Part shown: positions 1 to 6,776 of the stretch, piece after piece
Layout: the number at the start of each line of letters is the position of its first letter
How positions within the stretch are numbered: the first letter of the stretch is position 1
Source: Aliiroseovarius subalbicans
GTDB taxonomy: Bacteria; Pseudomonadota; Alphaproteobacteria; Rhodobacterales; Rhodobacteraceae
DNA: 64,000 nucleotides
Direction: 5' to 3'
Assembly (NCBI RefSeq): GCF_022678625.1
Contig: NZ_JALBYQ010000006.1
Coordinates: 1-64,000 of the forward strand
Position numbers and translations under genes: made by a program
Notes under the pieces: generated by a model
What the model saw: only the letters and a program-made list of their open reading frames with translations
What the model was told of the DNA's origin: nothing
Databases searched by the model: none

Positions 1-1
1 C

Positions 2-517
2 TACGGTGTGTTCAAGAAAACCGACGAGGAAATCGCCCGCATCTACTGGCAGGATCACCAGACACCCAGCCTCGGGCTTCGCCCCTATATCGTCTATGGC
101 GTAGGTCGTGACGACGGCGAAACCTCGGCCATCACCCGCGCTATTCGGGCGGCCGCATTGGGCCGGGTATACGAAATCCCTTTCGCCACCCGCAGTTGCT
201 TCCAATACGCGGGCGACATAGCCGAGGTCTTCGTGCGCGCAGTGCAATCTGACTGGGATGGTGCGCTTTTATCCGACATCACCGAACGGGTGGATTCGAT
301 TGATGATGTTCTGACAGCGATCCGGGCAGTTGTGCCGAATGCGCAGGTGTCGGGGGCGGCGGACACGCGCGTTTCGCCATCATCAGGGTTCGACACCGGG
401 CCGCTTGGCCAAGTCATTGGTGCATGGGAAGAGACCCCGTTGGAGGAAGGGGTGCGCAGAACTGTCGACCTGTACCGCGCCATTGCGGCACGGCAGAGCG
501 AAACCCAGCTGACCTGA
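2..517 (+). CDS. NAD-dependent epimerase/dehydratase family protein, C-terminal part
   Basis: This gene enters from outside the window. The visible part opens with a Tyr-Gly-Val-Phe-Lys stretch (bases 2-16) that fits the catalytic YxxxK of extended short-chain dehydrogenases, so the nucleotide-binding Rossmann half lies upstream. The remainder looks like the substrate-binding half of a sugar epimerase or reductase (LRPYIVYGVGRDDG, then AGDIAEVFVRAV). The substrate cannot be told. A GTG at 8 could be mistaken for the start but sits inside the active-site motif. It converges on an IclR-type regulator 17 bases downstream. Confidence 0.8.
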   Translation, partial: YGVFKKTDEEIARIYWQDHQTPSLGLRPYIVYGVGRDDGETSAITRAIRAAALGRVYEIPFATRSCFQYAGDIAEVFVRAVQSDWDGALLSDITERVDSIDDVLTAIRAVVPNAQVSGAADTRVSPSSGFDTGPLGQVIGAWEETPLEEGVRRTVDLYRAIAARQSETQLT

Positions 518-534
518 CGTTGCTGCGAATGGGT

Positions 535-1341
535 TTACAGCATCCCGCGTGCAATATGTTCGATCTGACGGGCGACCCCCAGCACCCGCGGGCCAAGATC
601 GGATTCAAGCCGTTCGCTGGTGATGATCGACCGCAGACCACCAACATTGAGCGCATAGACAGGCACGCCATCCGCGCGGCGAATGACAGCCCCGGCAGAA
701 TTTGCCTCTGACACCCAGTCGCCGTGGCTCATCGCGAAACCCTGTTTGCGTGCCCGCGTGATTTCGGCCTGCATTCTGGCCTCTACCTCCGGCCAGGCAT
801 CGCCATAACCCGGTGCGATCCTGGCAATCAGCGCCGCGAGCTCGGGGTCAGGAAGCGCCGCGAGATAAGCTCGCCCCATCCCCGTGCTGGCCATCGGAAT
901 GCGTGAACCGACGCCTAGGCGGATCGCCATGGAGGCAGGCGTTCGGCACGCTTCGATATAAATGAATTCGGTTCCGTTCGGCACACCCAGATAGATTGAC
1001 GCATCGGCATAGTCCGCCAATTCCTGCATGTAAGGACGCGCGATATCTCGGATCTCCATCTGCGCCATGACGTCATAACCTAACGTCAGAACCGCTGGAC
1101 CAAGCGAATAGCGGCCGATGTCGTCGTCGTATTTCAGATATCCCAACTGGGTCAGTGTGAACGTCAGACGCGAAACCGTCGCCTTGGGCAGTTCGACTCT
1201 ACGGGCGATTTCCGCGTTGCCAATGGAGCGGTTATCAGGCCCGAACGCCTTCAGGATCGACAATCCTCGTGCTAACGAAGTGTTGATCCGGTAATCCTTT
1301 TCGCTGCTGCTTTCCGGAAGTGAGTCTTTTCTGCGTGCCAA
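535..1341 (-). CDS. IclR-family transcriptional regulator
   Basis: A 268-residue protein with the two IclR parts: an N-terminal winged helix-turn-helix (about residues 20-80, NTSLARGLSILKAF, then IARRVELPKATVSRL) and a C-terminal ligand-binding domain (about 95-265, with PMASTGMGRAYLA and a Gly-Asp-Trp-Val-Ser-Glu segment). Members are dimeric regulators of catabolic operons responding to small aromatic or sugar-derived acids. The first possible start here is a TTG at 1341 with only a weak ribosome-binding site; the winged-helix domain begins about 20 residues later, so little could be missing. It faces the epimerase gene tail to tail, so its target is probably to its right or elsewhere. Confidence 0.85.
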   Translation of the reverse strand: MARRKDSLPESSSEKDYRINTSLARGLSILKAFGPDNRSIGNAEIARRVELPKATVSRLTFTLTQLGYLKYDDDIGRYSLGPAVLTLGYDVMAQMEIRDIARPYMQELADYADASIYLGVPNGTEFIYIEACRTPASMAIRLGVGSRIPMASTGMGRAYLAALPDPELAALIARIAPGYGDAWPEVEARMQAEITRARKQGFAMSHGDWVSEANSAGAVIRRADGVPVYALNVGGLRSIITSERLESDLGPRVLGVARQIEHIARGML

Positions 1342-1526
1342 GGTCGATGTTCGCCGTTGCTGCCGAGTTCATTACTCCAACTATAATGCATTTCTTCGCC
1401 AAGGTAACACCTGAAAGCTATCGTCTGCACAGTGCTAGGCAAAAGTAGACGACCCACCGCCAACAGTATTTTCTACTATCACTAAACGGCGAGATCGGAC
1501 TTTGGCGTAGGAAGAGGAGAAATGGC

Positions 1527-1590
1527 GCTTTGTCCGCATCTTGCCAGTTCGGTTCGGGCGCAGAGAAGGTCCGTTTTTGAAACCTTCTGC
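1527..1590. repeat. Dispersed intergenic repeat, copy R1
   Basis: This copy lies in the 269-base gap between the IclR gene and the toxin-antitoxin pair. It shares the 15-mer GGCGCAGAGAAGGTC with copy R2 at 29541-29555. Related sequence occurs near 10660, 16370 and 31645. It has no open frame of its own. I see nothing else certain in 1342-1610. Confidence 0.5.
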
Positions 1591-1610
1591 TCAGCCCCAT
1601 AGTCCAGAAC

Positions 1611-1943
1611 CTATTCTGAGAATTTATGCCGAGTTGACGCTAATCTCATCCAATCTCGACCGCCAAAGGCGACAAGCGCGAGGTAAATCTGCCCGGCGTC
1701 GATATCCGGCTTGAAGACGATAGTCAGGCGATGCCCGGCCCCTCCGTGGCGCACGAGCCAACCGTCAAGTTTGCCGCTGAGCCGAACGCCCGAAGTTGGG
1801 TTGGAAAAAATTTCCTGAAGAAGCGCATCAACCTGATCTAATCGTCGACCCGCTGCTGCAATGTCACCGTTAGTGACCTCGACAATGTGGTTGACGATAC
1901 CGATGAGATCCCGCTCGAAAAACGGATGCCTGATAAAGCGCAT
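1611..1943 (-). CDS. RelE/ParE-type toxin
   Basis: A 110-residue basic protein with the RelE/ParE plan: an N-terminal pair of helices (FIRHPFFERDLIGIVNHI), a central segment ending GWLVRHGGAGHRL, and a C-terminal strand (ALVAFGGRDW). ParE toxins poison DNA gyrase whereas RelE enzymes cut mRNA on the ribosome; the sequence does not decide which. Its ATG overlaps the stop of the upstream antitoxin by one base (TGATG), the usual coupling in such pairs. Such modules stabilise plasmids and integrated islands, which suits its place at the island edge. Confidence 0.75.
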   Translation of the reverse strand: MRFIRHPFFERDLIGIVNHIVEVTNGDIAAAGRRLDQVDALLQEIFSNPTSGVRLSGKLDGWLVRHGGAGHRLTIVFKPDIDAGQIYLALVAFGGRDWMRLASTRHKFSE

Positions 1944-2218
1944 CAGGTCTTTTGGGCCATTTCAGCAAGATGTGCTCGTGCGCCCTTCGTCACTTCTGTA
2001 ACGTCTCCAATTGGGTCCCACTGATCCAATGGTAGGGACAAGCGGCGCTCCAGCTCAGCCTCAAGAACGGCACGTTCGCGTTCACGTTCTGCCTTGGCTT
2101 TGGCCAATTCACCCGAGACTGCCGCGCTCATATTGGGATACTCTCCCGCTTCGACCAGTTCCTTTGCAAAGGCGTAGGCCGTATCGGTGAAACTGACAGA
2201 TTGCTTCTGGACGCTCAT
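1943..2218 (-). CDS. ParD-like antitoxin
   Basis: A 91-residue protein with an N-terminal ribbon-helix-helix-like segment (QSVSFTDTAYAFAKELVEAG, then YPNMSAAVSGELAKAK) and a charged, probably disordered tail that would wrap the toxin. I chose the ATG at 2218 because a GGAG sits about 7 bases before it and the family begins there; the frame stays open upstream to 2578, but that stretch is proline/arginine-rich read-through of a GC-rich spacer. A palindrome just before the start is a natural autoregulatory operator. Confidence 0.75.
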   Translation of the reverse strand: MSVQKQSVSFTDTAYAFAKELVEAGEYPNMSAAVSGELAKAKAERERERAVLEAELERRLSLPLDQWDPIGDVTEVTKGARAHLAEMAQKT

Positions 2219-2229
2219 GTTTTCTCCAC

Positions 2230-2250
2230 TGGTGCTCCAATGGAGTACCA
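2230..2250. promoter_or_regulatory. Palindromic operator of the toxin-antitoxin operon
   Basis: A near-perfect inverted repeat, TGGTGCTCCA-A-TGGAGTACCA (10-base arms, one mismatch), lies 12-32 bases before the antitoxin start and directly upstream of its ribosome-binding site. Its size and place fit a ribbon-helix-helix operator through which the toxin-antitoxin complex represses itself. Binding is inferred. Confidence 0.6.
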
Positions 2251-2843
2251 TCGGGAGCGTTACTTCGCAATGGCTGGTTGGTGACTGCACGGACTGTAAC
2301 CTCAGCCTTGCGGCCTCCCCTGCTCGGCAGCCAAGTCGCAGGCGAGTATCGGCCAAAGGCCGATCGCGCATTCGGCCATGCGGCCTCACCGCGGCGCAGC
2401 GCCCGGCATCCCGGTTTGCCCGTCTCGCGAGCACGTCGCTCCCCGGCCGCTTCGCCGGATTGCGCACCGGTCTGTTTTGCAGGGCAAAACGATCCCGTCC
2501 CTTCATCCGTCTTCCGCGTCCGGTCGCGCCGTTTGCCTGCTCGCGTCGGGCAAACCTACCGTCAAAACACACACACATGAGCGCGGAAGCATATCCTCCG
2601 GATGGCCCCCAAATCAGCCCGCCTCAAGGATCGCAAAACTTTTCGGCGAGGTTGGCGCGAGTGGAGAGTGTGGTCCAGTGATTGACGGCGTGCGTGTTGT
2701 TAGAGTCGTGCCCGGAAAACTTTTGCGCCCGGCAAGCCGGCGGCTGCGCCGTCCCTGACCCGGGCAGATTCGGAAACCAGGCATTCGGCCATGCCACCAC
2801 ACTCCCGTGGTACGTAAAACAATCGAACATCTGGAGATACGAC
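2251..2843. other. GC-rich structured spacer without a convincing gene
   Basis: Nearly 600 bases without a credible coding frame. It holds several perfect hairpins: 2474-2490 (GTTTTGC/GCAAAAC, 3-base loop), 2531-2555 (GTTTGCC/GGCAAAC) and a GGCC-AAA-GGCC near 2351. A 14-base direct repeat GCATTCGGCCATGC occurs at 2368-2381 and 2781-2794. The open frames across it are proline/arginine-rich composition artefacts. A replication origin, structured leader RNA or degraded coding DNA are all possible. Confidence 0.45.
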
Positions 2844-3773
2844 ATGGCTTACGATCAAGCGAACACCTACGAGACCATCGAGCTTTTCGGGCTGACCGAG
2901 AAGGACGCCCATCTGCCGATCCCGGAAGATCACATCCTGAAGGACAGCATCATCCGCGAAACCTTCGAAATCCTGCTAGGACAGTTGCGCGGGACCGGTC
3001 TCGAGGCAGAAATCGAACCACTGGCCCATGGGTTCGCGACGATCCTGCAGCGCCGCAAGGTGGCGCTCGGCAAGGAGGTCGACCGCACCGCCGACAAGAT
3101 CGGCGCCCTGGCAAAATGCCATGACGGATCGGAGATCGCCGAGACCGCCCTGGAAGAGGCGCAGGCGCGCTTCCTGCATCTGCGCGAGATCGTCGGCGCC
3201 ATCGAGGTGATGAGCGAGGCGGCGGCGGAATGCTACGAGATCGAGACCGGCCATGCCTTCATCCCAGCCGCCGGGTCTCGCGCAAGTGTCCGTGCCAAGG
3301 AGACGGGGGCCGTTTTTGAAGCTCGGCAGCTGCTGGAGCAGCATGATCGCGAGACGGCTGCGAAGTCGAAGGTCGAGGGGGTGCCGCTGATCGTCTCAGG
3401 GGCCACCAACTGGGCCGATATCGATGTCATCTTCAACACGCTCGACAAGGTTCGCGAACGGATCAAACAGAACCGCAACCAGGAAATCTTCCTCTGCCAC
3501 AAGGGCGGCAAGCACGGCGCCGAGATGATTGCGGCCCGGTGGGCGCGGGCGCGTGGCGTCGCGCAGGCGCGGTTCGATCCGCGCTGGTCCGCACATGGGC
3601 GGGCGGCGCCGTTCAAGTGCAACGACGAGATGCTGGACGACAAGTTCGCCGCAACAGGAGTCGTACTCTTCGGTGGTAACGGGGTTGCGCTGAACCTCGG
3701 GCAGAAGGCGGAAGCGAAAGGTCTGACGGTCATGCGGGTCGATGATCCGGCGAAGAAGACCGCGGAGATGTAA
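2844..3773 (+). CDS. DUF2493 domain protein
   Basis: 309 residues from the ATG at 2844, which has a GGAG about 8 bases before it; the open frame extends upstream but without gene-like composition. The N-terminal half is helical and Glu/Ala-rich. The C-terminal 140 residues match DUF2493, a Rossmann-like fold of the SLOG type (VPLIVSGATNWADIDVIFNTL, NQEIFLCHKGGKHGAEMIAA, VVLFGGNGVALNL). SLOG proteins are proposed nucleotide or nucleotide-derivative binders, but no role is established for this one. It is a common passenger of alphaproteobacterial conjugative islands and is followed by its own terminator. Confidence 0.75.
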   Translation: MAYDQANTYETIELFGLTEKDAHLPIPEDHILKDSIIRETFEILLGQLRGTGLEAEIEPLAHGFATILQRRKVALGKEVDRTADKIGALAKCHDGSEIAETALEEAQARFLHLREIVGAIEVMSEAAAECYEIETGHAFIPAAGSRASVRAKETGAVFEARQLLEQHDRETAAKSKVEGVPLIVSGATNWADIDVIFNTLDKVRERIKQNRNQEIFLCHKGGKHGAEMIAARWARARGVAQARFDPRWSAHGRAAPFKCNDEMLDDKFAATGVVLFGGNGVALNLGQKAEAKGLTVMRVDDPAKKTAEM

Positions 3774-3778
3774 TTGAA

Positions 3779-3805
3779 AGGGTCGCCTTTGGGCGGCCCT
3801 TTTTC
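3779..3805 (+). terminator. Rho-independent terminator after the DUF2493 gene
   Basis: A 9-base stem AGGGTCGCC / GGCGGCCCT (one G-T type pair) with a TTTG loop is followed by a run of five Ts, 5 bases after the DUF2493 stop codon. Confidence 0.85.
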
Positions 3806-4002
3806 GTTTCTCAGATGTGCGCGAACGTCAGGGGTGTCGCAGTGAACTCCAGCAATGGGTATCGAAAGTCTTGATGATTGCAATCCGGCCTATCTGGTTT
3901 CAGGAATGGCTGGATGGTATCTCTATGCAATCACAGCTTAATGTGGCCGTGCGGCAGAAGACATCTGTTGCGCAGCTCAATACCCGCCCAGGTTTTTCCT
4001 CA

Positions 4003-5079
4003 ATGCCTTTTTCTCCCGAACGCACCAAAGAAATCCAATCGCGCATTGATGCGCGTTTGCGGTCCGGGCAGGCGAACGATTGGGAAATGTCTTTTCTCAC
4101 AAACATGGCTGAACGGTTTCAGCGGTATGGGACGGAGACGCGCCTGAGCAAAGCGCAGTATGCGAGCTTGCACAAAGTCCTGAAACTGGAACGGGAGAAA
4201 CCAGCCCAGACAAGGCCAGCTGCCGACGACGGCACTTCTGAACCAGCACCAAAGCGCAGCTCCAGATCCGTTAGGGCGAGACCCCGTCCGATCTCCGTGG
4301 CCCGCGCGATCACCGCACCTCAGCGTGCCGCGCGCAAGGCTCAACGCCAAATCATGGTGCCGTTGGTTATCGCTGTCGCGTTCTTCGCGTTGGTTGGATC
4401 ATTGTTCGAGTCATCAAATTCACGATCCACACCCTACAGTCCTTCAGCGATTCCCGCATCGCAATCGACAAACACCACTTATGTCTATGTGACCGGGACA
4501 CGTGTCAATCAACGTGCTGGGCCGTCTACCTCGAACGCTGTGATGGGCGTCTTGAGCGAAGGGACTCGCGTCGAAAAGCTTCGCGATGAGGGGCAGTGGA
4601 CCCAAATTCGGTCTAACTTGGGAACGGGCTGGATGTCTTCCAGTTTCCTGTCGCTGGTAGCGCCACCTGCAGAGCGACCCGCCTCGCAGGACCGGTCGCT
4701 TCGAGCCAGCGATGTACGGATCATTGATGGTGATACGATTGATATTCGAGGCATGACAGCGAACGTGCGTCTCGTCGGGTTTAACGCGCCTGAGACATGG
4801 AGACCGTCCTGCACTGCGGAGCGCCAGGTCGGGGAACGCGCAACAGCGCGTCTTGGTCAATTGGTGCGCGGAGCGGCGTCAATTGAGTTTGAGCGGGTGG
4901 CCTGTTCCTGTCGGCCCGGGACAGAGGGCACGGATCAGTGCAACTTCGGGCGGTTCTGCGGCTCGTTGTTCGTTGACGGTCGGGACGTGGGCAGTACGCT
5001 CATCGCTGAAGGTTTGGCCGAGCCATACCGATGTGGCCGCACCAGCTGTCCCCCACGCCCTCAACCCTGGTGCCGATAG
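4003..5079 (+). CDS. Membrane-anchored SH3 / thermonuclease-like (SNase) protein
   Basis: About 358 residues from the ATG at 4003; in-frame ATGs at 3925 and upstream cannot be excluded and none has a strong ribosome-binding site. Order: a charged helical N-terminus, one membrane segment (MVPLVIAVAFFALVGSLF, about 115-133), a bacterial SH3 domain (TGTRVNQRAGPSTSNAVMGV through GTGWMSSSFL), then a staphylococcal-nuclease domain (IIDGDTIDI, VRLVGFNAPETW, GRFCGSLFVDG, IAEGLAEPY). The Arg-Glu-Arg catalytic set is recognisable (Arg of VRLVGF, Glu of APE, Arg of GRF). The C-terminus is Cys-rich. It would place a nuclease on the far side of the inner membrane. Its role in transfer is unknown. Confidence 0.75.
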   Translation: MPFSPERTKEIQSRIDARLRSGQANDWEMSFLTNMAERFQRYGTETRLSKAQYASLHKVLKLEREKPAQTRPAADDGTSEPAPKRSSRSVRARPRPISVARAITAPQRAARKAQRQIMVPLVIAVAFFALVGSLFESSNSRSTPYSPSAIPASQSTNTTYVYVTGTRVNQRAGPSTSNAVMGVLSEGTRVEKLRDEGQWTQIRSNLGTGWMSSSFLSLVAPPAERPASQDRSLRASDVRIIDGDTIDIRGMTANVRLVGFNAPETWRPSCTAERQVGERATARLGQLVRGAASIEFERVACSCRPGTEGTDQCNFGRFCGSLFVDGRDVGSTLIAEGLAEPYRCGRTSCPPRPQPWCR

Positions 5080-5437
5080 CAGGGGCGCTCACCCGACACA
5101 GACGACGGATCTTCGTTCGCGGCTGAACGCTGACCTGCCATGTGTTGAGCGTGACGGATCATGATCCAGATGCGTTGGATCAGAACGAACGAAGCCACCT
5201 CAGATCGGGATCGACGGGTTCGATCGCGACTTCAAAGTGGCGGCACAAATTTGGGTTTCTCCTTTTTGCTCATTGATGCGGATCGCACGGGGTCGGCCCA
5301 GCCGTGCCCTCCGCTTCGCTCCGGCAAGCACAAATACGGTTTCCACGCCTTTGGCGCGGACCCTCCGTATTTGCGCTTGCGACCGGACCGCTTGCCCCCG
5401 TGCTGTGAGATCCCCATCGCAAAAAGGAGTAACCCAA
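5080..5437. other. Long untranslated leader with a large hairpin
   Basis: No credible gene. The main object is a hairpin at 5325-5379: outer 15-base arms CAAGCACAAATACGG / CCGTATTTGCGCTTG (one mismatch) and an inner 7-base stem at 5343-5349 / 5353-5359 closed by TTT. A 12-base palindrome GGATCATGATCC lies at 5156-5167. The block ends in an AAGGAG ribosome-binding site for the next gene. It may be a regulatory leader, a small RNA or a DNA-level structure. Confidence 0.5.
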
Positions 5438-5644
5438 ATGACCAACCACTACGTCGCCACCGTCCCCGTCAAGTTCACCGACAATGACGGCCAGGAACGC
5501 ACCCGCTTCCAACGCGTGGGCGCCATGTTCCGCAACACCCGCAACGGGGATGGCTCGGAATTCTTCAGCCTCAAGCTCGACTTCCCGGTCGCGGTCTCGG
5601 AACTGGTGATGTTTCCGCCGAGCTCGAGGGAAACCCAGGACTAA
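5438..5644 (+). CDS. Conserved small protein of unknown function (68 aa)
   Basis: A 68-residue soluble protein starting at the ATG at 5438, with AAGGAG 8 bases before it. The sequence (YVATVPVKFTDNDGQERTRF, then FFSLKLDFPVAVSELVMFPP) reads as alternating strands, suggesting a small beta-barrel or sheet. I recall similar proteins from alphaproteobacterial plasmids and islands near thermonuclease and DUF2493 genes, but no function is known to me. A perfect terminator follows, so it is probably a single-gene transcript with an unusually long structured leader. Confidence 0.7.
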   Translation: MTNHYVATVPVKFTDNDGQERTRFQRVGAMFRNTRNGDGSEFFSLKLDFPVAVSELVMFPPSSRETQD

Positions 5645-5660
5645 ACCCTCTGATGAGGAT

Positions 5661-5684
5661 GGGCCGCCATCAGGCGGCCCTTTC
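5661..5684 (+). terminator. Rho-independent terminator after the 68-aa gene
   Basis: A perfect 8-base stem GGGCCGCC / GGCGGCCC with an ATCA loop is followed by TTT, 17 bases after the stop codon. Confidence 0.8.
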
Positions 5685-5827
5685 CCTGTTCCAGGGACGC
5701 CGTCACCGGCAGGGGTGATCGCCAACAGCGACCACCCCGGGTGCCGGTCGTTGCGCGTCCATGGGATGAACACTGCTGGGTCCGAAGGGACCGCGACAGA
5801 ACGGCCATCCAGCCTCAAGGGGGCCAT

Positions 5828-5990
5828 CCCCAAAAACCTATCGGCCAAGGCCTGCCGGTTTTTGGGGCAGAGATTTGGCGGCCCAAATCTGGCCCTCCTT
5901 GACCCTGCCTGTCCGCCCTGTCGGTAAGGGTTGCGCCCACCCGCAGTTCCGTCCGAACACTGTGTGTTCGGCCAAACCCCTGGGGCGGGG
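5828..5990. other. Hairpin array upstream of the relaxosome operon, candidate oriT
   Basis: Three perfect inverted repeats lie in 150 bases within a 550-base gene-free stretch: 5828-5838 / 5857-5867 (CCCCAAAAACC / GGTTTTTGGGG, with GGCC-AA-GGCC inside), 5871-5878 / 5883-5890 (AGATTTGG / CCAAATCT) and 5953-5960 / 5964-5971 (CCGAACAC / GTGTTCGG). A GACCCTGCC between them (5901-5909) loosely recalls the CCTG core of MOBP nick sites. Transfer origins usually sit beside relaxase genes and carry such repeats, and the relaxase operon starts 200 bases downstream. The nick site is a guess. Confidence 0.45.
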
Positions 5991-6102
5991 CCGGGGAAGA
6001 GATGCCCTGAAAGTCGGATGGTGTGCTGGTGGTGAGGGAGGAAAGGCCGCGCCCCTTCGGGCCACGGCGTGAAGCGGAATACAAGGCCGCTGAAACTCTA
6101 AG

Positions 6103-6146
6103 CACCATAAGTATATTATTGACAAGTAGATATAGTATTGTATTTT
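6103..6146 (+). promoter_or_regulatory. AT-rich control site A of the relaxosome operon
   Basis: In GC-rich surroundings, an AT-rich stretch 50-90 bases before the MobC-like start holds ATAAGTATATTATTG (6108-6122) and a second, weaker TATAGTATTG at 6131-6140, 19 bases on. The first matches ATAAGTATATTATCG at site C (32751-32765) in 14 of 15 positions. Probably an operator/promoter shared with the virB operon. Confidence 0.5.
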
Positions 6147-6194
6147 AGAGCAGCCTTGTATGAAGGTGGCAGGAAATAGGGGGTCTTTCTTCGC

Positions 6195-6776
6195 ATGTCT
6201 CGCTCAAAACGTCTCACCGATGCGGAACGCATGAAGATCGTTCGCGAGGCTGCAGAAGGCGTGTCCACTTCGGCGCTGGCGGAGCGGTTTGGCGTGTCGC
6301 CTCGGGCCATCCAGTACACCCTCAAGGCCGATGCCGAACGCCAAAAAGATGCGGCCATTCCGGTGGCGGCCGTCAGCGTGAAGGTGACGGCCGAGGAGCT
6401 CGCGGCCCTCGATGAGGTGTTGGCTGTGGCCGGGATCGAGAGCCGAGCCGAGGGGCTGCGGCGGCTCATCCAGGCGGCGGGCGGGGTGTTTGTTCCGGAC
6501 GCGCAGATGGCGGCCGAGATGGCGCGCTACAGGGCCTCCCTCCATGAGGTCGGCAACGGTATCGCGCAGATCGCCAAGCAGATGACAAAGGCCAACCGGA
6601 TAGGGCAGGGGGCCGGCCCGGAGTTCACCGAATTGCGCCTTTCGCAGATGCGCGGGTTGGCACGGTTCATCCTGGATTCCGCCGACGAAATTGACCTGCT
6701 GCTGCGCCGCCGTCGTGATGCCATGAAACTCGAGGCTACGGCCGTATTGAGGGAGTTCGCCCATGCGGCTGAATGA
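6195..6776 (+). CDS. MobC-like relaxosome accessory protein
   Basis: 193 residues. The N-terminus carries a helix-turn-helix-like segment (about 18-42, AAEGVSTSALAERFGVSPRA), the middle a ribbon-helix-helix-like strand and helices (AVSVKVTAEELAALDEVLAV), and the C-terminal half resembles bacterial mobilisation proteins of the MobC family (LHEVGNGIAQIAKQMTKANR). Such proteins bind oriT, help the relaxase open the strand and often repress their own promoter. It overlaps the relaxase start by 14 bases, so the two are co-translated. The N-terminal extra DNA-binding segment makes it a candidate for the shared regulator of sites A-C. Confidence 0.7.
   Translation: MSRSKRLTDAERMKIVREAAEGVSTSALAERFGVSPRAIQYTLKADAERQKDAAIPVAAVSVKVTAEELAALDEVLAVAGIESRAEGLRRLIQAAGGVFVPDAQMAAEMARYRASLHEVGNGIAQIAKQMTKANRIGQGAGPEFTELRLSQMRGLARFILDSADEIDLLLRRRRDAMKLEATAVLREFAHAAE

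Noticed and set aside
8-10. GTG at 8 as start of the epimerase fragment
   Set aside because: It lies inside the YxxxK catalytic motif, so the gene must begin outside the window.
2187-2681. Several overlapping frames in the GC-rich spacer next to the antitoxin
   Set aside because: Arg/Pro/Ala-rich, mutually overlapping and without ribosome-binding sites; explained by GC-rich hairpins.
5156-5167. GGATCATGATCC palindrome
   Set aside because: A 12-base palindrome alone is expected by chance at this window size and has no clear partner.
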